DNA of 64,000 bases from assembly GCA_037501455.1 (NCBI GenBank), contig CM074856.1, forward strand, positions 89,726,001 to 89,790,000, written 5' to 3'. The translations under genes and the position numbers were made by a program. Below are positions 1 through 11,500 of the stretch, in pieces (position 1 is the first letter of the stretch; every line of letters begins with the position of its first letter). Source of the stretch: Lantana camara (lineage: Eukaryota; Streptophyta; Magnoliopsida; Lamiales; Verbenaceae). The notes beneath the pieces were generated by a model that was not told the DNA's origin, did no database searches, and saw only the letters and a list, made by a program, of their open reading frames with translations.

Positions 1-1178
1 CTAGGGTTTCCAAGAACCAATTGGATTGTTTTCTTGCTCACTAATTAACTAATTAATTATTTAATTTAATTGGAAGAACAAGTTCCCAACTTGTTCTCCA
101 AATCTTGCAAAATAATCTTCTCTCTCCTACAATAGGAAGTTGGACTTTTCAACTTTCCTAAAGTTAAAAGTCAATATTCAATAAATAAATTAATTCCCAA
201 TTAATTATTTATTGGGTTAAGTTTATTTGAGAAGAGTCTTAACAATTAATTTAATAATCAATTAAAAGACTAAAATCAATTAATTACAATTTAATTAATT
301 AATTCTAGAAAAGAATTCACTTATAAGATAATTACGCAAATGGAACCACGTACGTGCCACGTGTCTATGACAAGTGGCAGCCATGCAGGCTACGCGTGAC
401 ACCTGGCGGTCATGTGTTCTTGACACGTGGCAATGCCCACGTGTTAGTTGCTCCATTTTGATTAACAATTTGATCCTTCGTTAATAAAATTAACATCCTA
501 CCATAACCCTCGTGTTCTGGCATTTGTGTGTGACCCTTTAGCTTTATTATTCGATTAGCAGTGACAACAATTAATTAATTCATTAATTAATTAATCACTT
601 CACAGATCACACTACCGTAATCTATCAATGCGTGTGTGACCCCTAGCCGAATAACGAAATGAATCGAAGAACCTTTCAGTCAAAGACAATCAGTGAAATA
701 CGATCCTCTTACAACTCCATCTCTCAATCAAGAACTAAGGCATGACAATATTCTCAAAGCCCAAATATTCCATATCTTTAAATTTAAGTTTGTTGGAAAA
801 CACGAAAGAGGTGAGCAGCGGAAGATTAAAATTTTCAACAAGTTTAATCGTTGTCTTGCAATTTTCGTACTTTAGCGTCGGGAATAACAAGAAACTCACT
901 TTAATTGAAGCTTTCTTTTGATGTTGTTACCGCCTAACAAACACCCTTCAAGCGGCAAGTCCCTCGAACGGCCTTCGAATTGGACTCCCAAGTAGAAGCC
1001 CTCCAAAGCGTATCCACACTAGACTTAGAACACGATCAAGTGAGTGAGAATACTACTTCTATGGCTTGTGTTATGGTTAGGATAATTTTTTCTTTGAAAA
1101 CTTTTCTTTTGGTTTTTCTCAAAAAACTTAACACTTCGTGATTGTTGGTCTAAATAATAAGAGAAGCACCATCCCTAG

Positions 1179-1215
1179 TATAAATACTAGGTTGGTTCGA
1201 ACCCCTAGGGTTTCC
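1179..1215 (+). promoter_or_regulatory. TATA box plus B-box-like motif in each tandem unit
   Basis: TATAAATA at 1179-1186 is followed by GGTTCGAACC at 1194-1203, which fits the Pol III B-box consensus, and by CCTAGGGTTT, a telo-box-like motif. The same arrangement recurs about every 1.2 kb, for example around 2384, 3588, 4820, 21780, 22974 and 24168. It could be the TATA region of an ancestral LTR. The B-box match may be chance. Confidence 0.3.
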
Positions 1216-1551
1216 AAGAACCAATTGGATTGTTTTCTTGCTCACTAATTAACTAATTAATTGTTTAATTTAATTGGAAGAACAAGCTCCCAACTTGTTC
1301 TCCAAGTCTTGCAAGAATAATCTTCTCTCTCCTATAATAGGAAGTTGGACTTTTCAACTTTCCTAAAGTTAAAAGTCAACATTCAATAAATAAATTAATT
1401 CCCAATTAATTATTTATTGGGTTAAGTTTATTTGAGAAGAGACTTAAGAATTAATTTAATAATCAATTAAAAGACTAAAATTAATTAATTTCAGTTTAAT
1501 TAATTAATTCTAGAATAGAATTAACTTATAATATAATAACGCAAATGGAAC

Positions 1552-1636
1552 CACGTACGTGCCACGTGTATATGACACGTGGCAGCCATGCAGGCTACAC
1601 GTGACACCTGGCGGCCACGTGTTCTTGACACGTGGC
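1552..1636. repeat. G-box palindrome block inside a tandem unit
   Basis: In the second unit three dyads follow one another. CACGTACGTG is at 1552-1561. TGCCACGTGT and ACACGTGGCA flank 5 nt at 1560-1584. GCCACGTGT and ACACGTGGC flank 5 nt at 1614-1636. A further CCCACGTGTT follows. Other units keep the block with point changes (for example 355-379 in the first unit). CACGTG is the core of plant G-box/ABRE sites for bZIP and bHLH factors; actual binding is not shown by sequence. Confidence 0.7.
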
Positions 1637-4298
1637 AATGCCCACGTGTTAATTGCTCCATTTTGATTAACAATTTGATCCTTCGTTAATCAAATTAACA
1701 TCCTACCATAACCCTCGTGCTCTGGCATTTTTGTGTGAACCTTTAGCTTTATTATTCGATTAGCAGTGACAATAATTAATTAATTCATTAATTAATTAAT
1801 CACTTCACAGATCACACTTCCGTTATCTATCAACGCGTGTGTGACCCCTAGCCGAATAACGAAACGAATCGAAGAACCTTTCAGTCAAAGACAATCAGTG
1901 AAATACGATACTCTTACAACTCCATCTCTCAATCAAGAACTAAGGCATGAAAATATTGTCAGAGCCCAAATATTCCATATCTTTAAATTTAAGTTTGTTG
2001 GAAAACACGAAAGAGTTGAGCAGCGGAAGATTAAAATTTTCAACAAGTTTAATCGTTGTCTTGCAATTTTCGTACTGTAGCGTCTGGAATAACAAGAAAC
2101 TCACTTTAATTGAAGCTTTCTTGTGATGTTGTTACCGCCTAACAAATACACTTCAAGCGGCAAGTCCCTCGAACGGCCTTCGAATTAGACTCCCAAGTAG
2201 AAGCCCTCCAAAGCGTATCCACACCAGACTTAGAACACGATCAAGTGAGTGAGAATACTACTTCTATGGCTTGTGTTATGGTTAGGATAATTTTTTCTTT
2301 GAAAACTTTTCTTTTGGTTTTTCTCAAAAAACTTAACACTTCGAGAGTGTTAGTCTAAATAATAAGAGAAGCACCATCCCTAGTATAAATACTGGGTTGG
2401 TTCGAACCTCTAGGGTTTCCAAGAACCAATTGGATTGTTTTCTTGCTCACTAATTAACTAATTAATTATTTAATTTAATTGGAAGAACAAGTTCCCAACT
2501 TGTTCTCCAAATCTTGCAAAATAATCTTCTCTCTCCTACAATAGGAAGTTGGACTTTTCAACTTTCCTAAAGTTAAAAGTCAATATTCAATAAATAAATT
2601 AATTCCTAATTAATTATTTATTGGGTTAAGTTTATTTGAGAAGAGTCTTAACAATTAATTTAATAATCAATTAAAAGACTAAAATTAATTAATTACAATT
2701 TAATTCATTAATTCTAGAAAAGAATTCACTTCTAATATAATTACGCAAATGGAACCACGTACGTGCCACGTGTCTATGACAAGTGGCACCCATGCAAGCT
2801 ACGCTTGACACCTGGCGGTCACGTGTTCTTGACACGTGGCAATGCCCACGTGTTAGTTGCTCCATTTTGATTAACAATTTGATCCTTCGTTAATCAAATT
2901 AGCATCCTACCATAACCCTCGTGTTCTGGCATTTGTGTGTGACCCTTTAGCTTTATTATTCGATTAGCAGTGACAACAATTAACTAATTCATTAAATAAT
3001 TAATCACTTCACAGATCACACTACCGTAATCTATCAATGCGTGTGTGACCCCTAGCCGAATAACGAAATGAATCGAAGAACCTTTCAGTCAAAGACAATC
3101 AGTGAAATACGATCCTCTTACAACTCCATCTCTCAATCAAGAACTAAGGCATGACAATATTCTCAGAGCCCAAATATTCCATATCTTTAAATTTAAGTTT
3201 GTTGGAAAACACAAAAGAGGTGAGTAGCGGAAGATTAAAATTTTCAACAAGTTTAATCGTTGTCTTGCAATTTTCGTACTTTAACGTCGGGAATAACAAG
3301 AAACTCACTTTAATTGAAGCTTTCTTGTGATGTTGTTACCGCCTAACAAACACCCTTCAAGCGGCAAGTCCCTCGAACGGCCTTCGAATTAGACTCCCAA
3401 GTAGAAGCCCTCCAAAGCGTATCCACACCAGACTTAGAACACGATCAAGTGAGTGAGAATACTACTTCTATGGCTTGTGTTATGGTTCGGATAATTTTTT
3501 CTTTGAAAACTTTTCTTTTGGTTTTTCTCAAAAAACATAACACTTCGTGAGTGTTGGTCTAAATAATAAGGGAAGCACCATCCCTAGTATAAATACTAGG
3601 TTGGTTTGAACCCCTAGGGTTTCCAAGAACCAATTGGATTGTTTTCTTACTCACTAACTAACTAATTAATTATTTAATTTAAATGGAAGAACAAGTTCCC
3701 AACTTGTTCTCCAAGTCTTGCAAGAATAATCTTCTCTCTCCTACAATAGGAAGTTGGACTTTTCAACTTTCCTAAAGTTAAAAGTCAATATTCAATAAAT
3801 AAATTAATTCCCAATTAATCATTTATTGGGTTAAGTTTATTTGAGAAGAGTCTTAACAATTAATTTAATAATCAATTAAAAGGCTAAAATTAATTAATTA
3901 CAATTTAATTAATTAATTCTAGAAAAGAATTCACTTATAATATAATTATGCAAATGGAACCACGTACGTGCCTCGTGTGTATGATACGTGGCAGCCATGC
4001 AGGCTACGCGTGACACCTAGCGGTCACGTGTTCTTGACACGTGGTAATGCCCACGTGTTAATTGCTCCATTTTGATTAACAATTTGATTATTCGTTAATC
4101 AAATTAACATCGTACCATAACCCTCGTGTTCTGGCATTTGTGTGTGACCCTTTTGCTTTATTATTCGATTAGCAGCGTCAACAATTAATTAATTAATTAA
4201 TCACTTCACAGATCACACTACCGTAATCTATCAATGCGTGTGTGACCCCAAGCCGAATAACGAAATGAATCAAAGAACCTTTCAGTCAAAGGCAATCA

Positions 4299-4370
4299 GT
4301 GAAATACGATCCTCTTATAAGTCCATCTCTCAAAGTTAAATACGATCCTCTTATAAGTCCATCTCTCAAT
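4299..4370. repeat. 36-bp tandem duplication within unit 4
   Basis: Two adjacent copies of about 36 bp, starting at 4299 and 4335, differ at one or two bases. This accounts for the longer fourth unit (1233 bp against 1204). It looks like local replication slippage private to this copy. Confidence 0.8.
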
Positions 4371-6495
4371 CAAGAACTAAGGCATAACAATATTCTCAGA
4401 GCCCAAATATTCCATATCTTTAAATTTAAGTTTGTTGGAAAACACGAAAGAGTTGAGCAGCGGAAGATTAAAATTTTCAACAAGTTTAATCGTTGTCTTA
4501 CAATTTTCGTACTGTAGCGTCGGGAATAACAAGAAACTCACTTTATTTGAAGCTTTCTTGTGATGTTGTTACCGCCTAACAAACACCTTTCAAGCGGCAA
4601 GTCCCTCGAACGGCCTTCGAATTAGACTCCCAAGTAGAAGCCCTCTAAAGCGTATCCACACCAGCCTTAGAACAGGATCAAGTGAGTGAGAATACTACTT
4701 CTATGGCTTGTGTTATGGTTAGGATAATTTTTTCTTTGAAAACTTTTCTTTTGGTTTTTCTCAAAAAACTTAACACTTCGTGAGTGTTGGTCTAAATAAT
4801 AAGAGAAGCACCATCCCTAGTATAAATACTAGGTTGGTTCGAACCCCTGGGGTTTCCAAGAACCAATTGGATTGTTTTCTTGCTCACTAATTAACTAATT
4901 AATTGTTTAATTTAATTGGAAGAACAAGTTCCCAACTTGTTCTCCAAGTCTTGCAAGAATAATCTTCTCTCTCCTACAATAGGAAGTTGGACTTTTCAAC
5001 TTTCCTAAAGTTAAAAGTCAATATTCAATAAATAAATTAATTCCCAATTAATTATTTATTGGGTTAAGTTTATTTGAGAAAAGTCTTAACAATTAATTTA
5101 ATAATCAATTAAAACATTAAAATTAATTAATTATAATTTAATTAATTAATTCTAGAAAAGAATTCACGTGTAATATAATTACACAAATGGAACCACGTAC
5201 GTGCCACGTGTGCATGACACGTAGCAGCCACGCAGGCTACACGTGACACGTGGCAGTCATGTCTTCTTGACACGTGGCAATGCCCACGTGTTACTTGCTC
5301 CATTTTGATCAACAATTTCATCCGTCGTTAATCAAATTAACATTCAACCATAACCCTTGTGTTCTGGCATTTGTGTATGACCCTTTAGGTTCATTATTCG
5401 ATTAGCAGTGACAAGAATTAATTAATTCCCTAATTAATTAATCACTTCATAGATCACACTACCGTAATCTAGCACTGGGTTTGTGACCCTAGCAGAAAAA
5501 CAAAATGAATCGAAGAACTTTTCAGTCAATGACAATCAAAGAAATATGATGTAATGCCCCAAATTTCGGAAGTTCAAGTAAGCATGCCACGAGCGGGTCG
5601 GGAATTGGGGGAATTTAATTTAATCATTTCATTCAATTATTTACAACCTTCATCATATTATATACATTACATCTCTATGTATTTATATAAATTGTCATTT
5701 ACGTGAATTATATGAACTAATTGCTATATGTGACCTAATTGCACTAAATGTCCTTGATTGACCCTTTGTGTAAATTTATGGACCTAATTGCATTAAAATA
5801 ATTGGAGCTACTTGATTTTTTGTGTAAAGAGGAAATTTGATTGAATGAAGTCAAATATTAGAAGGACTTAGTTACAAATTGTGGTGACTCATCATAGTTA
5901 GTGGAAGACTTTAGATTCATTAGCTTTTATATTACATTGTATGTATACATTTCATTTCATACATTATATTTGCAAGAGAGCTACACACACACACACATTG
6001 AAGATCGATCAAAACACCAAGGAGAAGAAGGAAGATTCATCTCATAATTCAAGTCATATTTGGAAAGAATTGAGAAGCTAGCATCATCATCTTCATCATA
6101 TTGCCATTCCATTTCACTTCTAGCTTATCTCAATGTATAAGATGAACTTGGATGAATTTCTTGATGGGTGATTGAATAGGGTTTAGGATGTATTTAATGA
6201 ATTCTTGGTTATTTGGAGTTAGAAGCATGATCTTGATCATTGAGCTTGCCAACTTGCATGAATTCTTGAAAAATGGGAGGTTGATGGCATGAATTCATAT
6301 GGGTTTGGAATGATGAAATCTTGATGATTGATGCATGTTTCATGGTTTATATGCTACCTAATTGATGTCTTTAAGTTATATACATGTTATGTGGTTATTT
6401 TGGAGCATTTTGGTTGAGTTTACTTTGGGGTTTCATTCCTTTTCTTTCTTCCCCGAAGCTACCCCTGTTTTGGGCCTTTTTCCACCTCTGGAACA

Positions 6496-6616
6496 GTACC
6501 CGGCCGGGTACTTTTTGTGTATAAAAAGTACCCGGGCGGGTAGTTTTCCCCCGAAAAGCTTCTGTAATGCCTACCCGGTCGGGGAACTTTTCCCTTGAAT
6601 TTTGACCCGGCCGGGT
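6496..6616 (+). repeat. LTR dyad cluster, E1 5' LTR (four dyads)
   Basis: Four dyads with 4-nt centres: GTACCC-GGCC-GGGTAC at 6496-6511 (perfect), TACCC-GGGC-GGGTA extended by AAAA/TTTT at 6524-6547, TACCC-GGTC-GGGGA at about 6572-6585 (one mismatch), and ACCC-GGCC-GGGT at 6605-6616. Centres start at 6502, 6534, 6577 and 6609, giving spacings 32, 43 and 32. No known factor is assigned. Confidence 0.8.
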
Positions 6617-7171
6617 ACTCCCTCATCCGAACTCCAAATGACCTGATTTTTGATTCTTTGGAAAGATCTGGAAGTCTAGAACAACCTCCAACTGGAATCA
6701 TCTCAATATCTTTTCCCATTTGTGAGATATTATCAATTCTTTTTGGTGTCGCTGCTTTACCGACAAACTGCATTCACCCAAGTTCAAGCTTACGCCATTT
6801 TCTCCTCACTTTGAACTAGAAAACGAGCCATATATCCTCGGAAAGGTATTGGTGTCTAGTTTCTTACCCAACAAGAAAAACATAATTCCAACTTCTATAT
6901 CTCAAGATATTCCAGTTTTCCCTCAGCACGTACGTTTCCTAAAATTGTCGGGTTTTGCCAAACTTCACCAAAACCCTTCTTATTGCATTCCTTTCACTTT
7001 CTTGGCTACCATATGTGACTTATATGAAATATATGCTTACTTTATTGATAATTATGCTCCTATTTGACACTCATTGATTATAAATATATGATTGAGGTTA
7101 CATATCATTGCCGTTCGTCTTAATTGGTTCATAAGAGTCGAGTTTAATGTACACTTGTTCTTGTTGCACAG

Positions 7172-7243
7172 ATCACGGTCCCGGTTTCGAGGAGCCCGCT
7201 CCGTAGGGTGCTCTCTTTCTTCCGTTTTGGTTGGTTTGTCAAG
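7172..7243 (+). other. Candidate LTR internal exon (72 nt), E1
   Basis: Bounded by a pyrimidine-rich TTGTTGCACAG acceptor ending at 7171 and a CAAG|GTGAGG donor at 7243|7244. The 3' LTR keeps it as 14705-14776, also 72 nt. Equivalent exon-like blocks occur in the other LTR families. This is a consensus-based prediction without transcript evidence. Confidence 0.4.
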
Positions 7244-7507
7244 GTGAGGTTTAAATTCTAGCTACTTAGAACCCTTACAACCCTACGTGTATTTTCGGCC
7301 AAAACGTATCTATAGTTTTCGAACCTTATGATTTTCAAATGATTTCACGAAAATGGATTGGTTGATTGATTGATTGATGAATTGATTGTTTTGGCGAGTA
7401 ACTATTGTTCACGTTGGGCCCGAAGGTAGTGTATTGAGCCAACCGGGAAAGCAAGGGCTGACGGGTAACTCTTGCACTATCCTCACCATTGTGGGATCAC
7501 CTCTGAA

Positions 7508-7528
7508 TCCACCAGGAGGTTTGGTGGA
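7508..7528 (+). repeat. LTR hairpin with GGAGGTT loop, E1
   Basis: Stem TCCACCA / TGGTGGA, 7 bp perfect, around loop GGAGGTT. The same loop with a different stem occurs in E2, LTR-A and LTR-B. Confidence 0.6.
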
Positions 7529-7904
7529 GGAAGAAATCCCGTGCGTGGGAGTCATGTTCCCGACGTACACCATGATTGAATGGTTGGGTCTTGCAAGCCC
7601 GCCATCACCCGGAGGTAGAAGGATGTATTGATTGAAATTGCTAATTGTGCACGGAATTGTTTGTGTGATCACCTAATTCATTAATTAAATTGATGATTGT
7701 ACACTTTTGGTGAAAGGTTGGGGATTTGCCCTCACTCGTCGGGCCACGTATTGAACCGATCGTGATTGAATTATTAAATTGATTAGTTGTAATCTCGGGC
7801 GAGTCCCACTTTTCTATTGAACTTATATTGCCTTCTTTTATAAAATCTTACCCGAGATTATAGCTTGCATGGTAATTGCGCATATATTTATTTATACCCC
7901 TCGC

Positions 7905-7923
7905 TCAGTCCGTGTTGGACTGA
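7905..7923 (+). repeat. LTR hairpin TCAGTCC/GGACTGA, E1
   Basis: 7-bp arms around GTGTT, ending 25 bp before the acceptor TTTTTGCAG. The right arm contains CTGAC, a good plant branch-point match. The 3' LTR copy is at 15436-15454. Confidence 0.55.
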
Positions 7924-8337
7924 CCCCTCAACTTTTCAGTTTTTGCAGGATCGTGCTAGGCGGGAATTAGAGTCTAGCTTCTTTTTTTTTTTTGGGTCTA
8001 GCACTTCACCTCATATTTAGGTCCATGTATTGATACTTCTTATATTTGGTATTATGCCTTGGTCATGTTGGATACGATATTGTATTGTATGAAATGTTGG
8101 TATCTATTAATAAATATGTAAATATGGTACCTATAAGTATTGAATGTTATTGCTTCCGCTTTTATTGATACAATTGTTTAGTGGTATTAATTGAGGGTAC
8201 CCGCCTAGCTTTTGAGTTTTTATTATCTCCCGTTCGCTATAGTTTCGGTTTATGTATGAATTACCCGTTTCATAGGTGGATTGAGGCTATAGTGCGGGGG
8301 ATGTGGTGCCTAGCGTTCCGGGTGCTACATCCTAAGG

Positions 8338-8350
8338 TGGTATCAGAGCC
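8338..8350 (+). other. E1 primer-binding site (iMet-tRNA type)
   Basis: TGGTATCAGAGCC begins 8 nt after the LTR end. It is complementary to the 3' end of plant initiator methionine tRNA and is the usual minus-strand primer site of Tekay-like elements. Confidence 0.92.
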
Positions 8351-8554
8351 TGGTTGCAAAACCACGGTTCTAGTGTCGTGTCTTGTGAGTCTAAGTCGTA
8401 CGGCATAGGATTACTTGATTACTTGAGAGTCTTGCATCGTATTTGAAACTGTTTAACCTTATTTGAATTATGTGACTTACGTGTTCTATGGACATTAATT
8501 ACATTTATTCATTCTTGTTAATCGACCATGCATGTACAGTGTTTGAATTTCAGG

Positions 8555-11500
8555 ATGCCTCGTGGAAGGCCTCGTAGAGAGCATTCTCCCGGTCATGGGC
8601 ATCATCGTCGTGATCGAACTCCACCTCCACCCCTTCAAGCGCAACCTCAAGATTTCTTAAACTCTATGGTACAGCTTATTGATCAAAGACTAAGAGATTA
8701 TGTGCCTCCTACACCACCAGCACCACCGGCCCCAATTTCAGCTATTTTGAGGGAATTCCAAAACCAACATCCACCTAGATTCTTCAAGGGAAATGACATG
8801 CAAGCCGAGCATTGGCTTAATGAGGTGGAACGAATTTGGGAACTTATTCCTTGCGAGACTCGAGAGAAAGCTACGTGTACCCTCACTCTAATCCAAGGAG
8901 AAGCTTATTCTTGGTGGGAAAGCACCAAGATTGTTTTAGATGCCGCAGAAGAAGAAGTCACATGGGAGGTTTCATTAGGGAATTCAAGAACAAGTTTGTT
9001 CCTCCTTCATCTCGCACTAGGAGACTTAAGGAGTTCACGGAGCTCAAACAAGGGAATAGATCGGTTGCCGAATATATAGCTGAGTTTGAGAGATTGTCCA
9101 AATATGCACCTAACATCGCCGGTGATGACTTTCATAAGGCTATGCAATTCGTACAGGGTCTAAGACCGGACATTCAAGCTGCAATAGAAGCTGTTAATAC
9201 TAGTACTTGGAAGAAGGCTACCCAAAAGGCCTTGAAAGTGGAAGACTCGGTAAATGCTCGAAGATCTACTTATAGGTCGAGTCAGGGTTCCAGCTCGGGA
9301 TTAAGGCCGAATTATAATGCCGGGAAGAGGCCGATAACCTATGATAACCCTCCACTGTAGTCTAAGGGTCCAATGAAGGAATTCAAGCCTCAAGTACCAC
9401 AAGTACCGGTTCAGAAAGCTCCTCGGCCCACGCCTGTCACACCACCACCTACGGGAAAACCGGGATGTTCTTATTGTGGGTGGCCTACCCATACCTATGA
9501 GAATTGCCGGCGTCACCTGAATCTTTGTCTGATTTGTGGGAAGGCCGATCATAAAGTGGATACGTGTCCAGATAAACGGGATCCACCGCCTGGGGGTCAG
9601 AGGCCGCTTGTTAGAGCCCGTGCTTATGCCTTGGAGGGCGAGGAAGCGGATGCAGATGTGGACCCCGCTGCCGTTGTTGAAGGTACCATTTGCATTCATG
9701 GCACGAACATACATACTTTGTTTGATCCGGGGGCTACCCATTCTTTTATCTCTTGTGATATTTCTATGGAATTACCTCTATGTGTTACTCTTTCTTCTAC
9801 TTATTATGTTGTGAGTACTCCTCTTGGTGGTAGTGCAAAAACTAACCGGGTTTTTAGAGAGGTGCCGGTGAGTATTGAGGGTCGGGTCTTTTCCACGGAT
9901 TTTATTGAATTATCTATGTCTCGGTATGGATCTATCCTGGGTATGGATTGGCTTTACAAGCACTGTGCTACTGTTGATTGTCGGGCTAAGAGAGTCCAGT
10001 TGGGTTCAGAAATTATAACGGGTCGAAGTTCTAAAACCGTGCCTTTATTATCTTTCTCCGAAGCTCAGAAATTGGTTCGTGATGGGGCTATGGGATTTAT
10101 AGCTTACATTCTTAATCAATCCAAGGATCAGATGAAGTTAGAAGAGACAGAAGTGGTTAAGGAGTTTCCCGAAGTGTTTCCGGAAAATTTAGATTCTGTG
10201 CCACCGGAAAGGGAGATAGAATTTGTGATTGACTTGTATCCGAATGCTGAGCCGTATTCTAAAACTCCATATCGGATGGCTCCGGCAGAGTTGAAGGAGT
10301 TAAAGGTGCAACTTGAGGGTCTCTTGGAAGTCGGATATATTAGACCGAGTTCATCGCCGTGGGGAGCACCGGTATTATTTGTGAAGAAGAAAGATGGTAC
10401 CTTGAGGATGTGTATTGATTATCGGGAATTGAATCGGATGACAATTAAGAAAAAATATCCTCTTCCACACATCGAGGAGTTATTTGATATACTCCAAGGA
10501 TCAAAAGTGTATTCGAAGCTTGATTTAAGACAAGGGTATTATCAACTACGGATCCGAGCCGAGGATATTCCAAAGACGGGCTTCAATACGAGATATGGGC
10601 ATTATGAATTCGTTGTTATGCCTTTTGGTTTGACGAATGCTCCCGCCGCTTTCATGGATATGATGCATAGAATTTTTCGGCCATTTCTTGACAAGTTTGT
10701 TGTGATCTTTATTGATGATATTTTGGTTTTCTCCAAGTCGGTTGAGGAACATGCAAGGCATCTTGAGCTTGTGTTGAAAACTCTAAAGGAACACCAATTG
10801 TTCGTAAAATTTAGTAAATGCGAGTTTTGGATTGACCGAGTTTCCTTCTTGGGCCATATTATTTCGGGGAATGGATTAGAAGTTTATCCTTCCAAAATTG
10901 AGGCGGTAATGTAGTGGGAGAGACCGAAGAATGCCTCTGAGATTAAAAGTTTCTTGGGATTGGCGGGTTATTATAGGAGGTTCGTGAAAGTTTTTTCTAA
11001 AATTGCCGCTCCTTTGACTCGGTTAACAAAGAAAGATGTTAAGTACGAGTGGAATGAAATTTGTGAAAAGAGTTTTAATATTTTGAAAGAGAAATTGGTT
11101 TCAGCCCCGGTTCTAACTCTTCCGGATGGTTTAGAAGGATATGCAGTCTACACGGATGCCTCTAGAGAAGGTTTGGGATATGTTTTGACTCAGAAGGGTA
11201 AAGTTATTGCTTTTGCTTCCCGGAAGTTGAAGGATTATGAGAAGAATTATCCAATGCATGATCTTGAACTCGCAGCGGTGATCTTCGCACTTGGAAAATG
11301 GAGACATTATTTGTATGGAGTTACCTTTGAGATTTTCACGGATCATAAGAGTCTCCAATATTTATTTACTCAGAAAGATCTTAATTTGAGGCAACGGAGA
11401 TGGATGGAACGACTAGAGGATTATGATTGTGTGATTAAGTATCACCCCGGGAAAGCTAATGTAGTTGTCGATGCATTAAGCCAAAAAGTTGATGCTTCGA

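Larger units (their letters stand above)
1..5549. repeat. Tandem 1.2-kb repeat array, segment A
   Basis: Direct tandem repeats, seen from the landmark CTAGGGTTTCC at 1, 1205, 2410, 3614 and 4847 (periods 1204, 1205, 1204, 1233). Each unit holds an AT-rich stretch of AATTAATT runs, a block dense in CACGTG motifs, a conserved GTTGGAAAACACGAAAGAG stretch, and a TATAAATA box about 25 bp before the landmark. The text from TGTTGG onward (with GCAGCGGAAGA and AATTTTC close by) resembles the start of Copia LTRs, so the array may derive from tandem LTR-plus-leader units. That is inference, because I find no clear primer-binding site or LTR end. The last unit is cut at 5549 by element E1. The short frames in each unit mostly begin at GTG and are not treated as genes. 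Confidence 0.9.
5550..8329 (+). repeat. E1 5' LTR
   Basis: 2780 bp, matched along its length by 13082-15859. Landmarks in order: TATA-like TTTTATATTAC near 5925; a CA microsatellite near 5983; a candidate splice donor at 6134|6135 (AAT|GTATAAG here, AAG|GTATAAG in the 3' copy); the dyad cluster 6496-6616; a candidate 72-nt exon 7172-7243; a hairpin 7508-7528; a hairpin 7905-7923; an acceptor TTTTTGCAG ending at 7948; and an AATAAA at 8109-8114. U3/R/U5 limits cannot be set from sequence alone. Confidence 0.92.

Noticed and set aside
693..875. Repeated 60-79 codon frame in nearly every tandem unit
   Set aside because: Nearly all copies start at GTG, not ATG; two units carry internal stops; it spans the probable TGTTGG LTR start. 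Its conservation is explained by the repeat itself.
1191..1205. tRNA gene suggested by the B-box match GGTTCGAACC
   Set aside because: No A box at the right distance, no cloverleaf, and the motif sits between a TATA box and repeat sequence.
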